Source of the DNA: Brachycybe producta
Lineage: Eukaryota > Arthropoda > Diplopoda > Playtdesmida > Andrognathidae
Length of the DNA: 64,000 nucleotides
Direction: 5' to 3'
Assembly (NCBI GenBank): GCA_036925085.1
Contig: JAUPFP010000100.1
Coordinates: forward strand, 310,001 to 374,000
Part shown: positions 1 to 13,082 of the stretch, piece by piece
How the letters are laid out: each line of letters opens with the position of its first letter
Numbering within the stretch: position 1 is the stretch's first letter
Program-made: the position numbers and the translations under genes
The notes under the pieces: generated by a model
What the model was told of the DNA's origin: nothing
The model's database searches: none
Seen by the model: the letters and a program-made list of their open reading frames with translations, nothing else

Positions 1-804
1 AACCAAAAAAAAAACGAAGTAAAATCCTCCACAGTATACTTATACCAGTAAATTAAATTTTAATTTTGTCATAAAATTACTAGATGTGTCATTTAATTAC
101 ATTCACTTTCAGTTTTTAATTAGTTTTCTATATAGAGTCAACAAAAGATGTTTTACATTGCATCTTTAGAATGAAATGTGTCGTTATTTGCCTGACATAA
201 AAAAAACGTTGACATTTGATGAGGTTTATGAATTTGAAGCTGGAACTAAAAAAAAAAGGTGCAGTTGAAATGGAAAATTGGAAATCAGTTTCACTCAAGT
301 TTCTTTTTTTTTAGTTGAAATTGTTGAAGAAAATCTGTCCTCAGAAAAGATGTGGAAAGAGTTTGAGGGCATATTTTCTGTTGCTGTGCCACCAGAAAAT
401 CTATTCTAAATTCAATATTTGCTCCATTAATGTCCTCTAGATTTCATGTGTGGCCTCACTATCTCCTCTATCGACTTTCATTCAACCAAACACATAAATG
501 TCATTCTACTAAGAAAAAGAAGATTGTAGGCTAGAAAGAAGATTTAAGGAGGGACATAATGATAGATTGGTATGTGCAGAAGAAATCTGCATATAAACCA
601 AACAGCACTTTCTAAGCTGTTATTTTTTTCTTTCTCTCCATAAAGCTGTTAGATTGTACAACTATAATCTCTTTAAACTGATGATCTGTTGTTAAGATGA
701 CCACAGTAATCTTAACAACAGAAGATAACTCATGTAGAGAGACATTTTGCAAAAAAAATTGGCCTAGTCTAGTCTGCAAAACTTTATAGTGAGCGTAGCC
801 CACC

Positions 805-1011
805 ACAGGCAATTAGAAATCAGGACAAACACAAGTTGACTCCGCCCTTTTTATGACGACCGGCAACTTCTAATTGGTTGGTTATGTAGTCTGACGTCAC
901 ATGCACCGCCCTTTTCAACGTGGAACCACACAACAAACCAATTAGAAGTTGCCGGTCGTCATAAAAAAGGCGGAGCCAACTTCTGTTTGTCCCGATGTGT
1001 AATTGCCTGTC
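805..1011. mobile_element. hAT-like MITE, copy 1
   Basis: About 207 bp of nearly perfect inverted repeat. Both ends carry ACAGGCAATTA and the arms run inward through a TCCGCC motif to a short centre with GTCTGACGTCAC. The 8-bp sequence AGCCCACC lies on both sides (797-804 and 1012-1019), the target-duplication size of hAT elements. It has no coding capacity. Two more full copies lie at 2721-2938 and 43059-43263 and a decayed relative near 28197-28262. The superfamily call rests on TSD length and the CAG start, not on a transposase. Confidence 0.75.
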
Positions 1012-1898
1012 AGCCCACCGAAATCATAAGGCGCACAAAGTCCATGATGGTCCACAAAGTCCAAACAGTCCAACCCAACCAAGCGTATGAGGCAAACACA
1101 ACCCATCAGAACCATTAGGGCCACTAAACACCACCAAAAAATACTTAAAACATATTTTGAAGAAAGTTCTCTAGATTTTTAGCCCTGAATTAGTCATGCA
1201 GTGACTGGACCCGTTCACTCACTGATCAAACAGTTTTTTTTTTCAAAAAATATTATCACGAAACCATCCAGACAGCATATGGTCTGAATGTGCCCTGACC
1301 TAAACCTTAGCCAAATATTTGAGTTGGATATGAATAGTATAAATAGCCAATAATACATAATATAGAATTTCTTTCAAAAAAAAAAGAGAGAAATGAAATT
1401 TTCAATTGAATTTCTGTTTATTTTTCTCAAATGTGGATTTTACTTTTTCTTCTTCTTCTTCTCCAGATTTATCGAATTTCCATTTCAAAGCTCATTTTAA
1501 ATGTAGGCTTATACTGTATAGCCTATAATAAATTGAATAGAAGGGGGGGGAAGCTATATAGGCCTTGATATAATAATGTCTTAAAAGAATGCGATTGTTA
1601 CAAATGTGTGCAACATTTTTTTTTCTGGGCATGTGGTGAGGTCAATTTAGGACACATTGCTGTTGTTGTTGTTTCCGTTTCCTGTGAAAGGCCCACCCAA
1701 GCATGTCATCATTCTCATATACAGTAGTATAACAAGTTAAGACTAAAAGGATTTGTCACTCAGCCATCTGTGATTTTACATATTATAAGAGAGGTTGTTA
1801 TTTATTATACAACAAATTCTCAAGTCTTTTTTTTATTTTGGTATCGAATGGCACCCAGTTTGTTATCACATGGGTTTACGTCAATCTATTTGGATGAA

Positions 1899-1902
<4 letters not shown>

Positions 1903-1939
<37 letters not shown>
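1903..1939. repeat. (CT)n microsatellite
   Basis: Simple dinucleotide run of about 18 units. The open frame across it encodes only Ser-Leu repeats and is not a gene. Confidence 0.85.
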
Positions 1940-1943
<4 letters not shown>

Positions 1944-2720
1944 ATTTATATAAAAGCCACAAATGAAATTGAGCACAGAATAGGTCTGATAAATTGCTAA
2001 TTAAATATTCTTCAAAAACAAAAGAGAATTGTTTGTTGTGTTTGCGTGTATGAGAGAGTGAACATCAGTTTCTATTTTTGTTTTACGCTCTCTTCACATG
2101 AAAATCTGAGCCTTTGATTGCATTTTTCAGTCTACACAAATGCACACGCAATAATACATAGCTAGGTATTTGGCGTCGGGAGCAAAAATCTTGAGTGCGC
2201 GCCTCTCTCTCTGAAAAAAAAAATGATTCCAAATCACAATTAAAACAAAATTTATTCTAATAATTTTCAGCGATCAAAGCGAGACATAAAAATAAAAGTA
2301 TTTTCAATTCAAAATATAATTGTAGTTTAAACACTTTTTTTTTAAATTATAAAAAAACTATGTATTAAAATATAAAATTTGCCTTTTGAAAGGGGGCAAG
2401 CCACCGTCAATTGGGCCCTCATGGGTCAAATTAACACCTATTATATTCTTTTTCAGACTAGAATGCCAATCTGAAACCAAATTCTATTTTTTTTAACTGA
2501 CAATGTATTTTTTTTTTTCTGGTTGCTTTACTAGTTTAATAAAAAAATATTATGCAATTTTGGAGACCGGCGTCGGAAGCAAACTACTGCCACTGCTTTC
2601 CATATCTACGCCACTGATACGGCACATAGATAGGCCTACACACACGTACACAAAGGCATATACGGACACGCATGCACACAAATAGCGCACGGACAATATG
2701 CATGCACACACACACACATA

Positions 2721-2938
2721 CAGGCAATTAGAAAACGGGACAAACAGAAGTTGGCTCCGCCCTTTTTATGACGACTGGCAACTTATAATTGGTTGGTTAT
2801 GTAGTCTGAAGTCACATTCTCCGCCCTTTTCAACGTCGAACCACCACGTCAAACCAATTAGAAGTTGCCGTTCGTCATAAAAAGGGCGGAGCCAACTTCT
2901 GTTTGTCCCGTTTTCTAATTGCCTGTCCCACACATAGC
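2721..2938. mobile_element. hAT-like MITE, copy 2
   Basis: Same family as 805-1011: CAGGCAATTAG at the left end and its complement at the right, with the same internal TCCGCC and TATGTAGTCTGA motifs. The 8-bp CACACATA flanks it (2713-2720 and 2939-2946), though the surroundings are CA-rich so a chance match is possible. Non-coding. Confidence 0.72.
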
Positions 2939-3797
2939 TAAACACGTACAAATACGTTCGTACAAAGGACACACATACACAGGAATATACTCAATATAGG
3001 CAATATACAGATACACGTAGGCCTATACTGAACACACAAAGAAGACAAACACACAAACACCATAATGCAGACAAGATTAAGTCAGTCAGTCAGTTTGATG
3101 ATGAAAATAGAAATATAGGAAGAAGAAACCTTTCCTTATATAAATATTGTATTGTTGTCTTGGTAATAATGATGGTTTCATCCAATGACCCATAAAATAA
3201 TATTTCATTTCAGAGGAAATAAAATTAGATGCAAAAAGGCGCCTTCTGCTGCTGCTTCTGTTGTTGATGTTGTTGCTTCTTTTTTTTCTTCTTCTTTCCT
3301 TATGAATATCTGATATATTTCTATAATACCTTCGAATTTATTTTTTTTTCTTCGTATTTTCTATTAATACAATTTTTATAATTCGAAATTGAATTTGATA
3401 TTGAAAAAAAAATATATATTTCTTAGATTTTTAGATTAGATTTTTCCCAATTTTCTCTTTTTTTCTTTCTCTGCATACATAAAATGTATTCCTTTTGAAG
3501 AAATATGAAATGGAAAATTTTCTAGAGATAGAGATGTGAATTAATATTTCTATATAAAAGATGAAAAAAAAAGCTAAGATCGATCGATATCGATTTGAAT
3601 ACATAGACTCAGAAGTAACAAATTGTGTGGGAGTTGAGTGTTAAATTGGTAACGTAATGTATGGTGGTATATTGCCCCTGTGGTGCTTTACTCTTTTTCT
3701 TTTTTAACAAACTCTAAGCCTATAAACTCATATATGCCTCCTATACCTTTTTTACAGTTCAGTGGAAAATGCAGATATATGTATTTAATTACATTAT

Positions 3798-3916
3798 GCA
3801 GCACGTTTTTAAACTCATCGGTTGTAAAAATCCCTTTCTTGTTAATCTATTGATGATGATTTGAAAGCCGATTAAGCGGAGGCTGCTTAATGGTTGAGTT
3901 TAAAAACGTGTTCTGC
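3798..3916. repeat. small foldback (inverted repeat) element
   Basis: Arms GCACGTTTTTAAACTCA (from 3798) and its near complement ending at 3916 enclose about 80 bp. Small non-coding MITE-like hairpin; family unknown. Confidence 0.5.
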
Positions 3917-5016
3917 TATGTAAAGTGCCCACACATTGCACATTTTATCCAGGCTGCTGCTCTTCGTATCATTATGTGATTTGACACTATTTGTGATCAT
4001 TCAAAAGGGGTGACGTCTTTCAGAAATGTTTCATACTCACGGATCGGATTTCTATGCAATATCAAGCTAGTTATATTTCTTAATTTTTGGCCCAAGTGCC
4101 AATTGTGAAGTAATCACCATCATTAGATCAACTGTCATTATACTTTTTCTAATGAATAAAGATGATTAGAGGCTAGATGCCCTGGTTACTATCAGTTGAT
4201 TTAAACGGGATTTTTTACTTCATAATTGGCTCTTGAGCTACAAATTGAGAAATGGGTTTGGTTGTTAGTACATAAAAATCCGTGCTGTTAATCAACATAA
4301 TTAGAGCAACTGTAATGTTGTCAACTAGGTTTTTCTAAAAAAAAAAATGTTACTTTAATTGGTTGATGATATTTCATAAAAATCCTATTTCTCTATGCAT
4401 TTAAAAACTAGAATAGACCACTGTAGAAATATCCCAGTATGTAATTGAATTTCAATTATGAGAAATAGTGAATAAGAATGAAAAATGTAATTTTTAAAGA
4501 TTGAGGTGCGCCACTAAGAGGGTTATTTAGATATAGAGGGTCCATATACAAAAATATAGTGGAAGAATTAAGAAAGAAAAAGGAGAATTAAGGAAGAGGA
4601 GGCGAATTGTATATTGACTCTTAGCTTTTATCGGCAGTACGTTTTAATGGTTATGGAGATTTACTTAGCGGTTGGTCAGACACTCATTCCATGAGGTCAA
4701 ATTCACCTTTTTTCTTAACAGTGAGAAGTCTAAATAACATTTAAGGATTGTTGTTATTGGGCTCCAGTGCTTTGGTTTCTTAATATTAAAGGAGATATTA
4801 CACTTTTAAAAGAGCTCTTAATAATATCTTGCATGAGTTTGAATGAATTTTACTATAAGAAAACATATTATGGTAGAGTAAACAATGTTCCAATTGTAAT
4901 TTACTTCAAATCAAATGGGCTGTGAGTTTGAAGGGCACTCTTTAAATACATTCTTCATTTGTTTAAGGGTGGTTGGGTTGGTTGTTGTTTGGCGCGGTCG
5001 TGTTTGTAGTGGTAAC

Positions 5017-5017
<1 letters not shown>

Positions 5018-5049
<32 letters not shown>
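5018..5049. repeat. (GAT)n trinucleotide repeat
   Basis: About ten GAT/ATG triplets in a row, followed by a GGT-rich tract. Read in frame it gives poly-Asp or poly-Ser with no flanking domain. Confidence 0.8.
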
Positions 5050-5050
<1 letters not shown>

Positions 5051-5679
5051 GTGGTAGTGGTGGTGTCATAGTTGGTGGGAGGGGGGTTCTTTTTCTAAGT
5101 GAAGAGAAAGTAATCCTTTTAACTCTCCGTTTCAAGTATAGTCTTCAAGTAATGACAGGAGATTTGGAAACCAATTTGTGATCACCCCTTAAGTGGAGAC
5201 ACAATCACACATACATATATATATATATACACCTGTATGTCTACATTTTGTGTGCGTGTCTACCTCTCTTTCTATGTAATATTATAAAATGGGCACTTTA
5301 CCCCCTGATAGATGGCAATCACACAAAACATTTATGTATATGTGCTTTCCAATTGTGAAATGTAAGGGGTTGCTTTGACCTAAACGAATAACAGGTTCTT
5401 GTCTTTTAATTTGAATGAAATCACTGTTTTACTTGAATTTATATTTACTTACTATTTTACTTTTCATCATTGTGATTGTATGCTTATTAATTTACTTGTT
5501 TGTGTATTTTGACATAAAATGGCCACATTACCCCCTTGAAGACGGCAATCACACAAAACACCTATGTATATATGTATTCGTAGTTACAGATTCATGCCTT
5601 TTAAGGGGCTGTTTTTCACCTGTAGTTGTAAATAGTTATTGACAAATTTGTGTGTTGTGTGGTGTCCCTAATTTCTTAC

Positions 5680-6165
5680 CGTGTAAAGATGGTCAGCATA
5701 TCCCGGAGCAAAACCAAGGACGGGTAACCCGGCATAACCTCCAACACTAACAGCAGCCAATGTTATTCCAACATCGGCCACACTTACAATCGCACTGATG
5801 TTATTGTTGTCCAGTAACCTGCATAGTTCCTTAATGGTTTTTATAGAGTAACCGTCCACCACCGCCGAAATGATGGACAATTGAAACCCACCACCACCAC
5901 CACCACCGCCACTCGGTTCCACATTCGCCTCGTTTACCGCTTTCTGAAGTATCCTTAAAAATTGTTGTTGGTTGGACGTTTCGTAAGTGGCCAGTAGTTG
6001 GACGGTGGTGGGTGTGGTGGTGGTGGTACTGGTACGGTGGGCCGTCGAGACGGAAGCAGAGACTGTGACCCCTAAAACGGATACAAATAGGGTCACGAAC
6101 ACAGTCCACAAAAGGCAGATCAGGGCCGAGGGGGTGGAGAACTCCTGGGCCATGTAAGTGCTCAC
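5680..6165 (-). CDS. ionotropic glutamate receptor, NMDA-type-like: first coding exon (partial)
   Basis: This 162-codon exon encodes the start of an amino-terminal (ligand-binding-protein-like) domain of an ionotropic glutamate receptor, a cation channel of the cell surface. Residues 14-38 are hydrophobic and fit a signal peptide ending near VSASVS. A Thr-rich linker (about 46-54) follows, then QLLATYETSN. Eight glycines (86-93) interrupt the domain. The stretch IKELCRLLDNNNISAIVSVA and then AGLPVLGFAPG matches the pattern of GluN2-type receptors, where a helix is followed by a hydrophobic strand and a 'P-I/V-L-G' strand. The exon ends in frame at ACG before GTAAGA (phase 0). Translation from Met1 (6165) is assumed; Met5 is also possible. 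Later exons, with the agonist-binding core and pore, must lie to the left and were not found. A guanylyl-cyclase or GPCR ANF-type domain is the main alternative. Confidence 0.6.
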
Positions 6166-7115
6166 TTAACCGGCTGGACATGGAGAAAGAACGCTGGGGG
6201 GACATGCGGAATAGAGCCGCCGCCAGCGCTGATGGTAAACGGGTAAATGGGGCCGTCTGCGCCGCCGTCTTTGGCTCATCGATAGACGGGCTAACATCCA
6301 GATCTTCCGTCACTCACTCACAAACACAGGCACACACACAATCCTCTCTTCTTGTTATATCTGCTTTTAACTACTGCTGATGCTGATGCTGCTCTTGTTG
6401 CCCAGCCGTTTTTCGCGCATGAAATTTCAATGCGTTCAGCAGCTCACATCCGCTCAGCTTTCTTTTTTTTATTATTTTCGTTCTTCTTTTCCTATTTTTC
6501 TCTGCAGTTAGTTGTTGCAATATATATATATATTTTTCTTCTTCAGGACTTTGATGTGACGATCGACGTCAGCAACAGCAGATTTTTCTCATATAATGTT
6601 CTCTGCAGTTGTCTCTTGTGACGATGATGCTTTTAAATCTGGTTTGAAAAAAAAGATCTTCTGACGTCATTCTATATAAAAGCATGTTCTATGTATATGA
6701 TCATTACATAAAGGCTTATTGTATATTTATGTCCGGTTTCACAAAACCGAATGGTCGAATTCCGTTATGCAGTTATATATATATATATATATACATGTAT
6801 AGGCCCTATATTGACCTTTTTTATATGTCACATAGGCACAATTTTATGTGGACGCATGAAAACTGGCTAGCGACTATAAAAGGGGTCATCTGGGGTGTCT
6901 TGCATGACAACTGGTTTATTTGAGGGAGGTTGTGTGCCGTCCAAACATTCTGACACTGACCTGTCCGCAATTCCGTTTAGGAAACAACTGGCAAAAATAT
7001 CCTATAAATACACACAATACATTATAATTTTATACATGTATATACATTTAATGCAAGTGAATAAGGTCCGAATTCAAGAAGAAAATTCAGCACTTGAACT
7101 TGAATTGAACTTGAG

Positions 7116-7177
7116 TTGAGATTCAACATAGAAATATTCTTTGATTATTCAAAGAATTTTTCTATGTTGAATCTCAA
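7116..7177. repeat. near-perfect hairpin
   Basis: TTGAGATTCAACATAGAAA is followed by a short loop region and its complement, so that nearly all of the 62 bp can pair. It lies in a region with many 'cacttgaacttcaa' motifs also seen at 24290-24760. Probably a MITE remnant. Confidence 0.6.
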
Positions 7178-9045
7178 ATAATGTTTCTATGTTGGAACCC
7201 TGTACAGAGAGTTCAAGTTAATGTCTGAATGCTAACTTTATTTCATGACTTTGAGCCTAAATATTTTAGAAGGCTCTCATCAACTTGAGACAAAATCACA
7301 AACTAAAACTAAAAAGTCTGTTATTTTTTAAAAAAAAAATCTTTCGTCAAGAATTTGTGTATTCATTTTAAGCCACATTTATCCTCTTTAATCTCTGAAC
7401 CTTTAAAGGTCCTTAAAATATATTAGACTATATATACAATTGAATTGAAAGGAAAATCTCTATTAAACTATGAATTTGAAGCTACATTTCCCTTTTTTTA
7501 TGTTGGTTTAAAGGGTTGCCAAATATTTGGCCAATTTCCATCTGTCTTTAAAATATGTACACACTGTATATAGACAGTGTTTCATATGAAAATAAAAAAC
7601 GGTTCAAATAAAACTTGCTTCTTAGCAAGTATATATATATATGCAAACTTTACAGAAATGATAAAACCAAAAAAAATTTCTTCGTGTAAAACGTTTTTTT
7701 TTTGCTATCATTTCGTTTTACTATCGATGTCTGGTTCATTTTTTTGCAGGGTAGTGTGACGCATATTTTTGAAATACAAAAAAAAGGAAAAGTGGAAGAG
7801 AGAGAGAGAGATGGAAAAGATGGTGCATGGGTTGAAGTAGGGGTTGTTAGGGCTTTTTTGGTGTGTTCCTAAATCCATTGATTATTTTTTGAAGATGCTA
7901 TGCTGTTTTGTCTACAATGTGCACCAAACGTAGTACCAGTTTTTTCTATGAGCCAAGAACCAAGATTTCTCACATTGTCAGTATTATCAAATGGGTTTCT
8001 ATTTATAAACAGGGGCTTAAACAGAAGTAGCCTCGATAATGGTTTTTTTTTCTCTCTCTCTCTGTCCAGGTGTTTGAAATTTGTCGCTGATGTGTGACAT
8101 TGATCAGTGTGTTTGAGACCTGTTTTATCTGTTTTTAAAATTAAGTAAAACTAAAAAAAAAACATGAACAAAACAAACACATGGTGATTTTAAAAATTGA
8201 TACTAAGATAAATAATCGAAACACCTGGTCAAGAATCATCTAGGCCCTATGTGAGCACAAGTGAATAACAGGCTTGTTTTTTTTCTGCACTTGTGGTCGA
8301 ACCACTATTGAGGGCTAGCCATTCATGTTAAAATGTCTCAGTTGAGGAATATTTATTATTCTAATATTTATATCTGCAACTGAAATATGAACAATTTAAT
8401 TAGGAATATTCATAATCAAATTGTAGATATTCATAAGTTAATTATGGATATTTATAATTGAATTGTGGATACCTATTAGTTTAATTATGGATAGACACAA
8501 TTCGGCAATTTTGACATGAACGGTCCTCCATAGTCATCACGAATGAATTTGAATTAAAAAAAATTACCGGGTAAGCAGTCAAGAAAACCTGTGGCAGTAG
8601 GACAAAAAAACAATTACATACATGCATGCAAAATGCATTGTCAAAACCCTCAAAAATAAAACCCTAAAATCTCAACAAAGAAAAACTGTGTTCAAGTTAT
8701 ACACAATGAAACAATCTTTTGTTTTAAGTGATGGAACCCATGTTCAGAGGAATTTCAGTTTAAGCTTATTGATCAAAAGTCAAGTTTCCTTCTTGAATTT
8801 GTGCCTAATGGAGTCCACCTGTTACAAATGTTTCAAATTTTATGGAATATGAAAAATTGAGATTGAAACGATGATAAGTCATCAATACTGGTAATTATCA
8901 TATGAATATTTATTGGCTGTTTTGTTAATGTTTAAATAGAGTGTGATTCAGAAGAGAGATGCAGATTTATTTTTCATTTCAAATACATGTATTATAGAGA
9001 TAAAAACGGATGTGAAAGAGGAAGTAAATAGTAAAAAGCGCTACA

Positions 9046-9288
9046 AGGAGAAAGAGAGAGAGAGAGAAAGAGAGAGAGAGGGAGAGGGTGAGAGAGAGAA
9101 TATGAGAGGAGAGAGAGAGAGAAAGAGAGAAGGAAAGAGAGGGAGAGAGAGAATATGAGAGGAGAGAGAGAGAAAGAGAGAAGGAAAGAGAGGGAGAGAG
9201 AGAATATGAGAGGAGAGAGAGAGAAAGAGAGAAGGAAAGAGAGGGAGAGAGAGAGAATATGAGAGGAGAGAGAGAAAATCTATTGCAA
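9046..9288. repeat. GA-rich minisatellite, about 50-bp unit
   Basis: Purine-only tract in which a block containing GAATATGAGAGGAGAGAG and GAGAAGGAAAGAGAGGGA recurs about four times. Open frames on both strands here are low-complexity artefacts. Confidence 0.8.
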
Positions 9289-10280
9289 CCAAAAACACAT
9301 TATATCCAGCCTCTAATGCTATATAGCTTTCAACTACCAATAGCCGAATTTACTGTTTTATTAATCGATTTTCAAAGAGTGAGACAAACAAATGTGTTTA
9401 GCCATTTAAATTGAAGTATAGGCTTATTTACTTATTTGACTTATATTTCCAAATATTATTATTAACTTAGGATCCAAAAATTCTCATTTTTTTTATATTA
9501 ATTTAAAATACCGTAAAATTGCTCTTTTATGAACTGAAATGCCATACATGGCAATGTCTTCAATCTGTTTATTCAAATGTTATAATTAAGTAATTTTATA
9601 AAAGGGGAAAAAAACAAATTACATCGCCATCTAGTAGACATTTTTTTTAATTAATTACAGTCAATTTACACCTTAAAAAGTAAATTGCTATTGAAAAACA
9701 CAATTTTTTTTATTCATATATCAATACAATTCGATTATAAATTAACTATGTTCTTTTAAAAATTAATTCTTTTTGCAGTTAGCCTCTGGCACATCTCTGA
9801 TAATATTCAAGCCAGAAATCTGCCTTTTTTCAATATGTCTGTCACTATATCTGTCATGTGTAACTGTCATATGACAAGTCATGGCCAATATTAACCTTCT
9901 GTACTATCTTATTTATAGAAGGTGGTATTATTTTCTAATTGATTAACGATGTTATTATGTCTGTTGTATAGATATGTATAGCCTACATGGTATATTATAG
10001 TACATTATTTAAAATAATGAAGAGAAAATTAGCTATCATTTATGCAAAGCTCGGATTAAACATTTTGAATGAAAATCAGGAATGTTTTATGTAGGCCTAG
10101 ATATACTTACAAGTTGGAGTATCATTACACACTGTTAATGATATAAGGACGTTTCAATAGGTTTTGCTCGTTTTCTTTTTCATGTGAGGCCCTTAAGTGA
10201 AATATCGACTTCTCATTTGTGAAGTTTTGGTTTTTTTATAATTCGAAATGTATAATGGGACAATTTGTAGGGTTAATATA

Positions 10281-11090
10281 CAGGGTCTTTCTAAAAGAAC
10301 GCTACGATTAATTTTGGGTTATAATTGTTTAAGATGGTTTATGATCAGCTCATTTTCGAACTCTTCATTATTCTGTCTTTCCGGTGAGAAATTAAAAAAA
10401 AACTAGAAAGTGTTTTAGAAGCTAGAACGCGAAGTAGCTCAATTACTTAAGATTTTTTTTTTTGTCATTTTCATTTTTCAAAATAAAATTTTTATAGATA
10501 AAAATTAAAAAATATTGTCATCTTAAGTTGGGTCATTTTCAAACTGACCTAAAAAGTCTATTTTAAAATATAACAACATGAAATTACCTTTAAGTGTATG
10601 AGAATATCAATTGAGATATCAGTTTTTTTTTTAAAAAATCTTAATTTTTGCTCTTGAAAAACAATAACCAGAAGTTCGCGGAAATTTACGCTTTAAAAAC
10701 CACCTTAAAAGTATTTTATAAACTAGATAAGTAACTGAATAAACTTTCTACATCAAGTTTTAAAGTGACATTTTTAAATTTGCAATCGCTAACTTTACAT
10801 ACTTCTTCACTTTTGGCGCAACTTTGAAGTGAATAAACGAATGTGTAAAAATATGAAATTGCCATAATAAAAGTCTAGTTTAAAAGATATCGACATGAAT
10901 ATCTTCTTGAGTGATTTATTTTAAATTTTCTAGTGTCTAAAACACTTTCAATTCTTTCTTCATTTGCATATTTTAAGAGCTACTTAAAAACCTCAACTGT
11001 TAATTGAATATATACGCTGGTGGTATAAGTACAATTGTTCAGAAAAATATAAATATTTCAAAATATAGCTTTCTTTTTTGAAAGACCCTG
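10281..11090. mobile_element. non-coding TIR element (mariner-like ends) with palindromic interior
   Basis: The left end CAGGGTCTTTCTAAAAGA is matched by an inverted GAAAGACCCTG at the right end, and each end abuts a TA, as expected for Tc1/mariner insertions. The 810-bp interior has no open frame for a transposase but contains arms of the AT-rich foldback family seen across the window (AACTAGAA, TTTCAAAATAAA, GGGTCATTTTCAAACTGA). A third CAGGGTCTTTC end sits alone at 11551. The superfamily is inferred from the TA and the TIR only. Confidence 0.6.
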
Positions 11091-11922
11091 TAAATAATCT
11101 TAAACGTCTTTTTTTTTTTGTTAATTTATGTAAATTCAATTTGTTTGCATATTGCGTTACATCCCCGATAAATGCAGGATTTCTACGTAATGATTTTTAC
11201 AGAGGGTTTCTTGTTAGTGTTTGTAACTTAAATATATGTAAGGAAATAAGAATAAGTTGAGTTAGGATGGAAATAATACATACAATTTAGAAGAATCTTA
11301 TAAATTAAATGACGGTTTGTTTCGAAAACTTTCCTGATTTCTATGGGCCCTATTATTCTACTATATATACTTTCTTATCTAATTCTTTGAATATTCATGA
11401 ATATGGAGTGTAGGGTAGGAGGGTAGAAAAGGGAGAGTTGGTAAATACCAATGAGACCCTATTCTATTTCTAAATAGGGCGTGTACACACGCGAAGAAAG
11501 CCATTAGATACATTCTTTAGATAAATTAGCAACAAGACTATTTATTTATACAGGGTCTTTCAAAAAAGATTATACACAACTAGGGTGTCCCAAAAAAAAT
11601 CAAAAGTTTGAAAATTAGAATGCATACCTTCTAAAACATAGAGCTATATTTAGAGGTCCCCCCAATGCCTCCCAAATTCTATATGGCTATTACCATTAGT
11701 TTTTATAATATACATGACAAATTTAAATTTAAAATAGAAATATTCATAAAAACTTATGTATTATTTAATTTTACAACATATTACTTATGTCAATTGTATA
11801 ATGTATTGAAATTAAAATAATTTTGAACAAAAATTACCAATTTTGCCAAAAATGTACCAACTTAATGCCCTTGGGGGACCTCTAAATATTGTTCAAATTA
11901 TAAGAAATTTTAATAATGTTAC

Positions 11923-11981
<59 letters not shown>

Positions 11982-11990
11982 CATATATAT
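11091..11990. other. AT-rich spacer ending in an AT microsatellite
   Basis: No gene seen. It contains a solitary CAGGGTCTTTC end at 11551 next to an ACTAGGGTGTCCCAAAAAAA motif, and a (TA)n run at about 11926-11990 that is the left flank of the LTR retrotransposon. Confidence 0.5.
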
Positions 11991-12679
11991 AAATGTGAGC
12001 TTTTGACATCAACCAATATTTTATTACCAACCTTTAGATGACATTTTCTACTTTTCGTTTCTTCTCTGAGCAGTACGACACCTGCACAGAGAAGATCCGA
12101 GCTGTAGAGAGAGCTGGATGGAGATAGATTGAAGTCACTCTTCTGCATGGGGGTGAAATCAATGCAGGAGAGTGGCGGCCATCTCTCTCTCTTCCGGTTG
12201 ATGCTGATATACATCTTCTCCATCGGTATTCCGACTAGAGAAGATGTTGTAGCTGCTGAGAATCGTATAGCTCCTGCCCTATGAAACCTCCGGCCTCTGA
12301 AGAGAAGTTATTTACATAAACATAGAGACAACGCTACTTCTTGTTACAACACTTTTATTCATTCCTTGTAAGAAGTACAGATACAAGGGTGAATAGTAAT
12401 ATACTAACTGGAAATCCTCAGGCCCATGATTTGGAATGTATCGCAAAAACGGGCAAAGGAAAGAACTGAGGAACAAAGAGGAACATGGTCCTTTTATACC
12501 TTGGACCTGTGTACACCTGCGAGGTGTAACCAGGTCCAAGTGACCATGGTCCTTTATGTATCAATCCGCCACTTGGGCATGAGTCAGAAAGGTGAGTCAG
12601 AGAGGAGGGAGGGACGGTTGAGAGTTGTTTACCCCCCAGGCTATGGTTTTGGCGGGATCACGATTTACAGGGTGTTACA
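11991..12679 (-). repeat. 3' LTR
   Basis: Its sequence appears identical to 20797-21485 over its whole length, which implies a recent insertion. The TG...CA core is 11994-12679; three more bases (AAA, 11991-11993) are also shared, so the outer edge is uncertain by 3 bp. On the element strand it carries a TATA box (12491-12498) and a downstream AATAAA (12354-12359). The short open frames inside it recur in the other LTR and are not genes. Confidence 0.9.
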
Positions 12680-13082
12680 TACCCTCCAACTTTGCTTGGA
12701 GTACGTCCTCGTACTCCAGCCAAGGGTGGAAGGTTTTCAAGTTACGCAGCGGGGAGACATGGGTGGCTGAGGACTTACCGTGTACAGAGGTGGTTATGGA
12801 AAGGCACTGGCACCGAAGTGTCAGCGCCCTTAAAAATTGGAAAAGGCTGAAAACATAAAACAAAGATAATTAATGCTCGCTGAGTGGCGAGCCGCTATTG
12901 AAATCTAAAAAGAAAAGAACAGTTGCAACGTATTTTATTTTTTTATAAATTTTTCGATAATGCCACCCGGATGGGTGGCAACCACATGAGTACATGTGGC
13001 GCGCAGCTATCCCTGCTGCGGAGGGTGGGGAGGATCCTGGGTCCATGAACCGTACGGGGGGGTAATCCCGCCGGACCTGGCC

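Larger units (their letters stand above)
1..5679. other. AT-rich non-coding stretch, probably downstream intron of the glutamate-receptor-like gene
   Basis: I recognise no coding exon here on either strand. The minus-strand receptor exon at 5680-6165 ends in a splice donor that points into this region, so at least part is probably its first coding intron; the next exon was not found. The stretch holds two hAT-like MITEs (805-1011, 2721-2938), a CT microsatellite (about 1903-1939), a CA-rich tract (about 2638-3060), a 120-bp foldback (3798-3916) and a GAT trinucleotide run (about 5018-5049). The open frames across the GAT run encode only poly-Asp or poly-Ser and are not credible genes. Confidence 0.5.
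6166..10280. other. non-coding AT-rich region upstream of the receptor exon
   Basis: No coding exon recognised. The part next to 6165 is more GC-rich and may be the 5' UTR or promoter of the minus-strand receptor gene. The rest holds microsatellites (TA runs near 6521 and 6776, CT near 8050), a perfect hairpin at 7116-7177, a decayed about 32-bp tandem repeat near 8380-8495 and a GA-rich minisatellite at 9046-9288. Confidence 0.5.

Noticed and set aside
4911..5181. Frames with poly-Asp or poly-Ser across the GAT repeat
   Set aside because: Simple-repeat translation with no flanking conserved sequence or splice context.
5831..6313. 160-codon minus-strand open frame overlapping the receptor exon
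   Set aside because: It is an alternative frame of the same exon; His/Trp runs come from shifted reading of the GGT/ACC repeats, while the 5680-6165 frame has a signal peptide, domain similarity and a donor site.
9041..9340. 99-codon Ser/Leu/Phe-rich minus-strand frame
   Set aside because: Produced by a GA/CT minisatellite; the repeat explains every residue.
11882..12863. Open frames inside the LTRs (11882-12223, 12312-12539, 12426-12770 and their right-hand twins at 20751-21552)
   Set aside because: They lie in regulatory LTR sequence, recur only because the LTRs are duplicates, and run into AT microsatellite.
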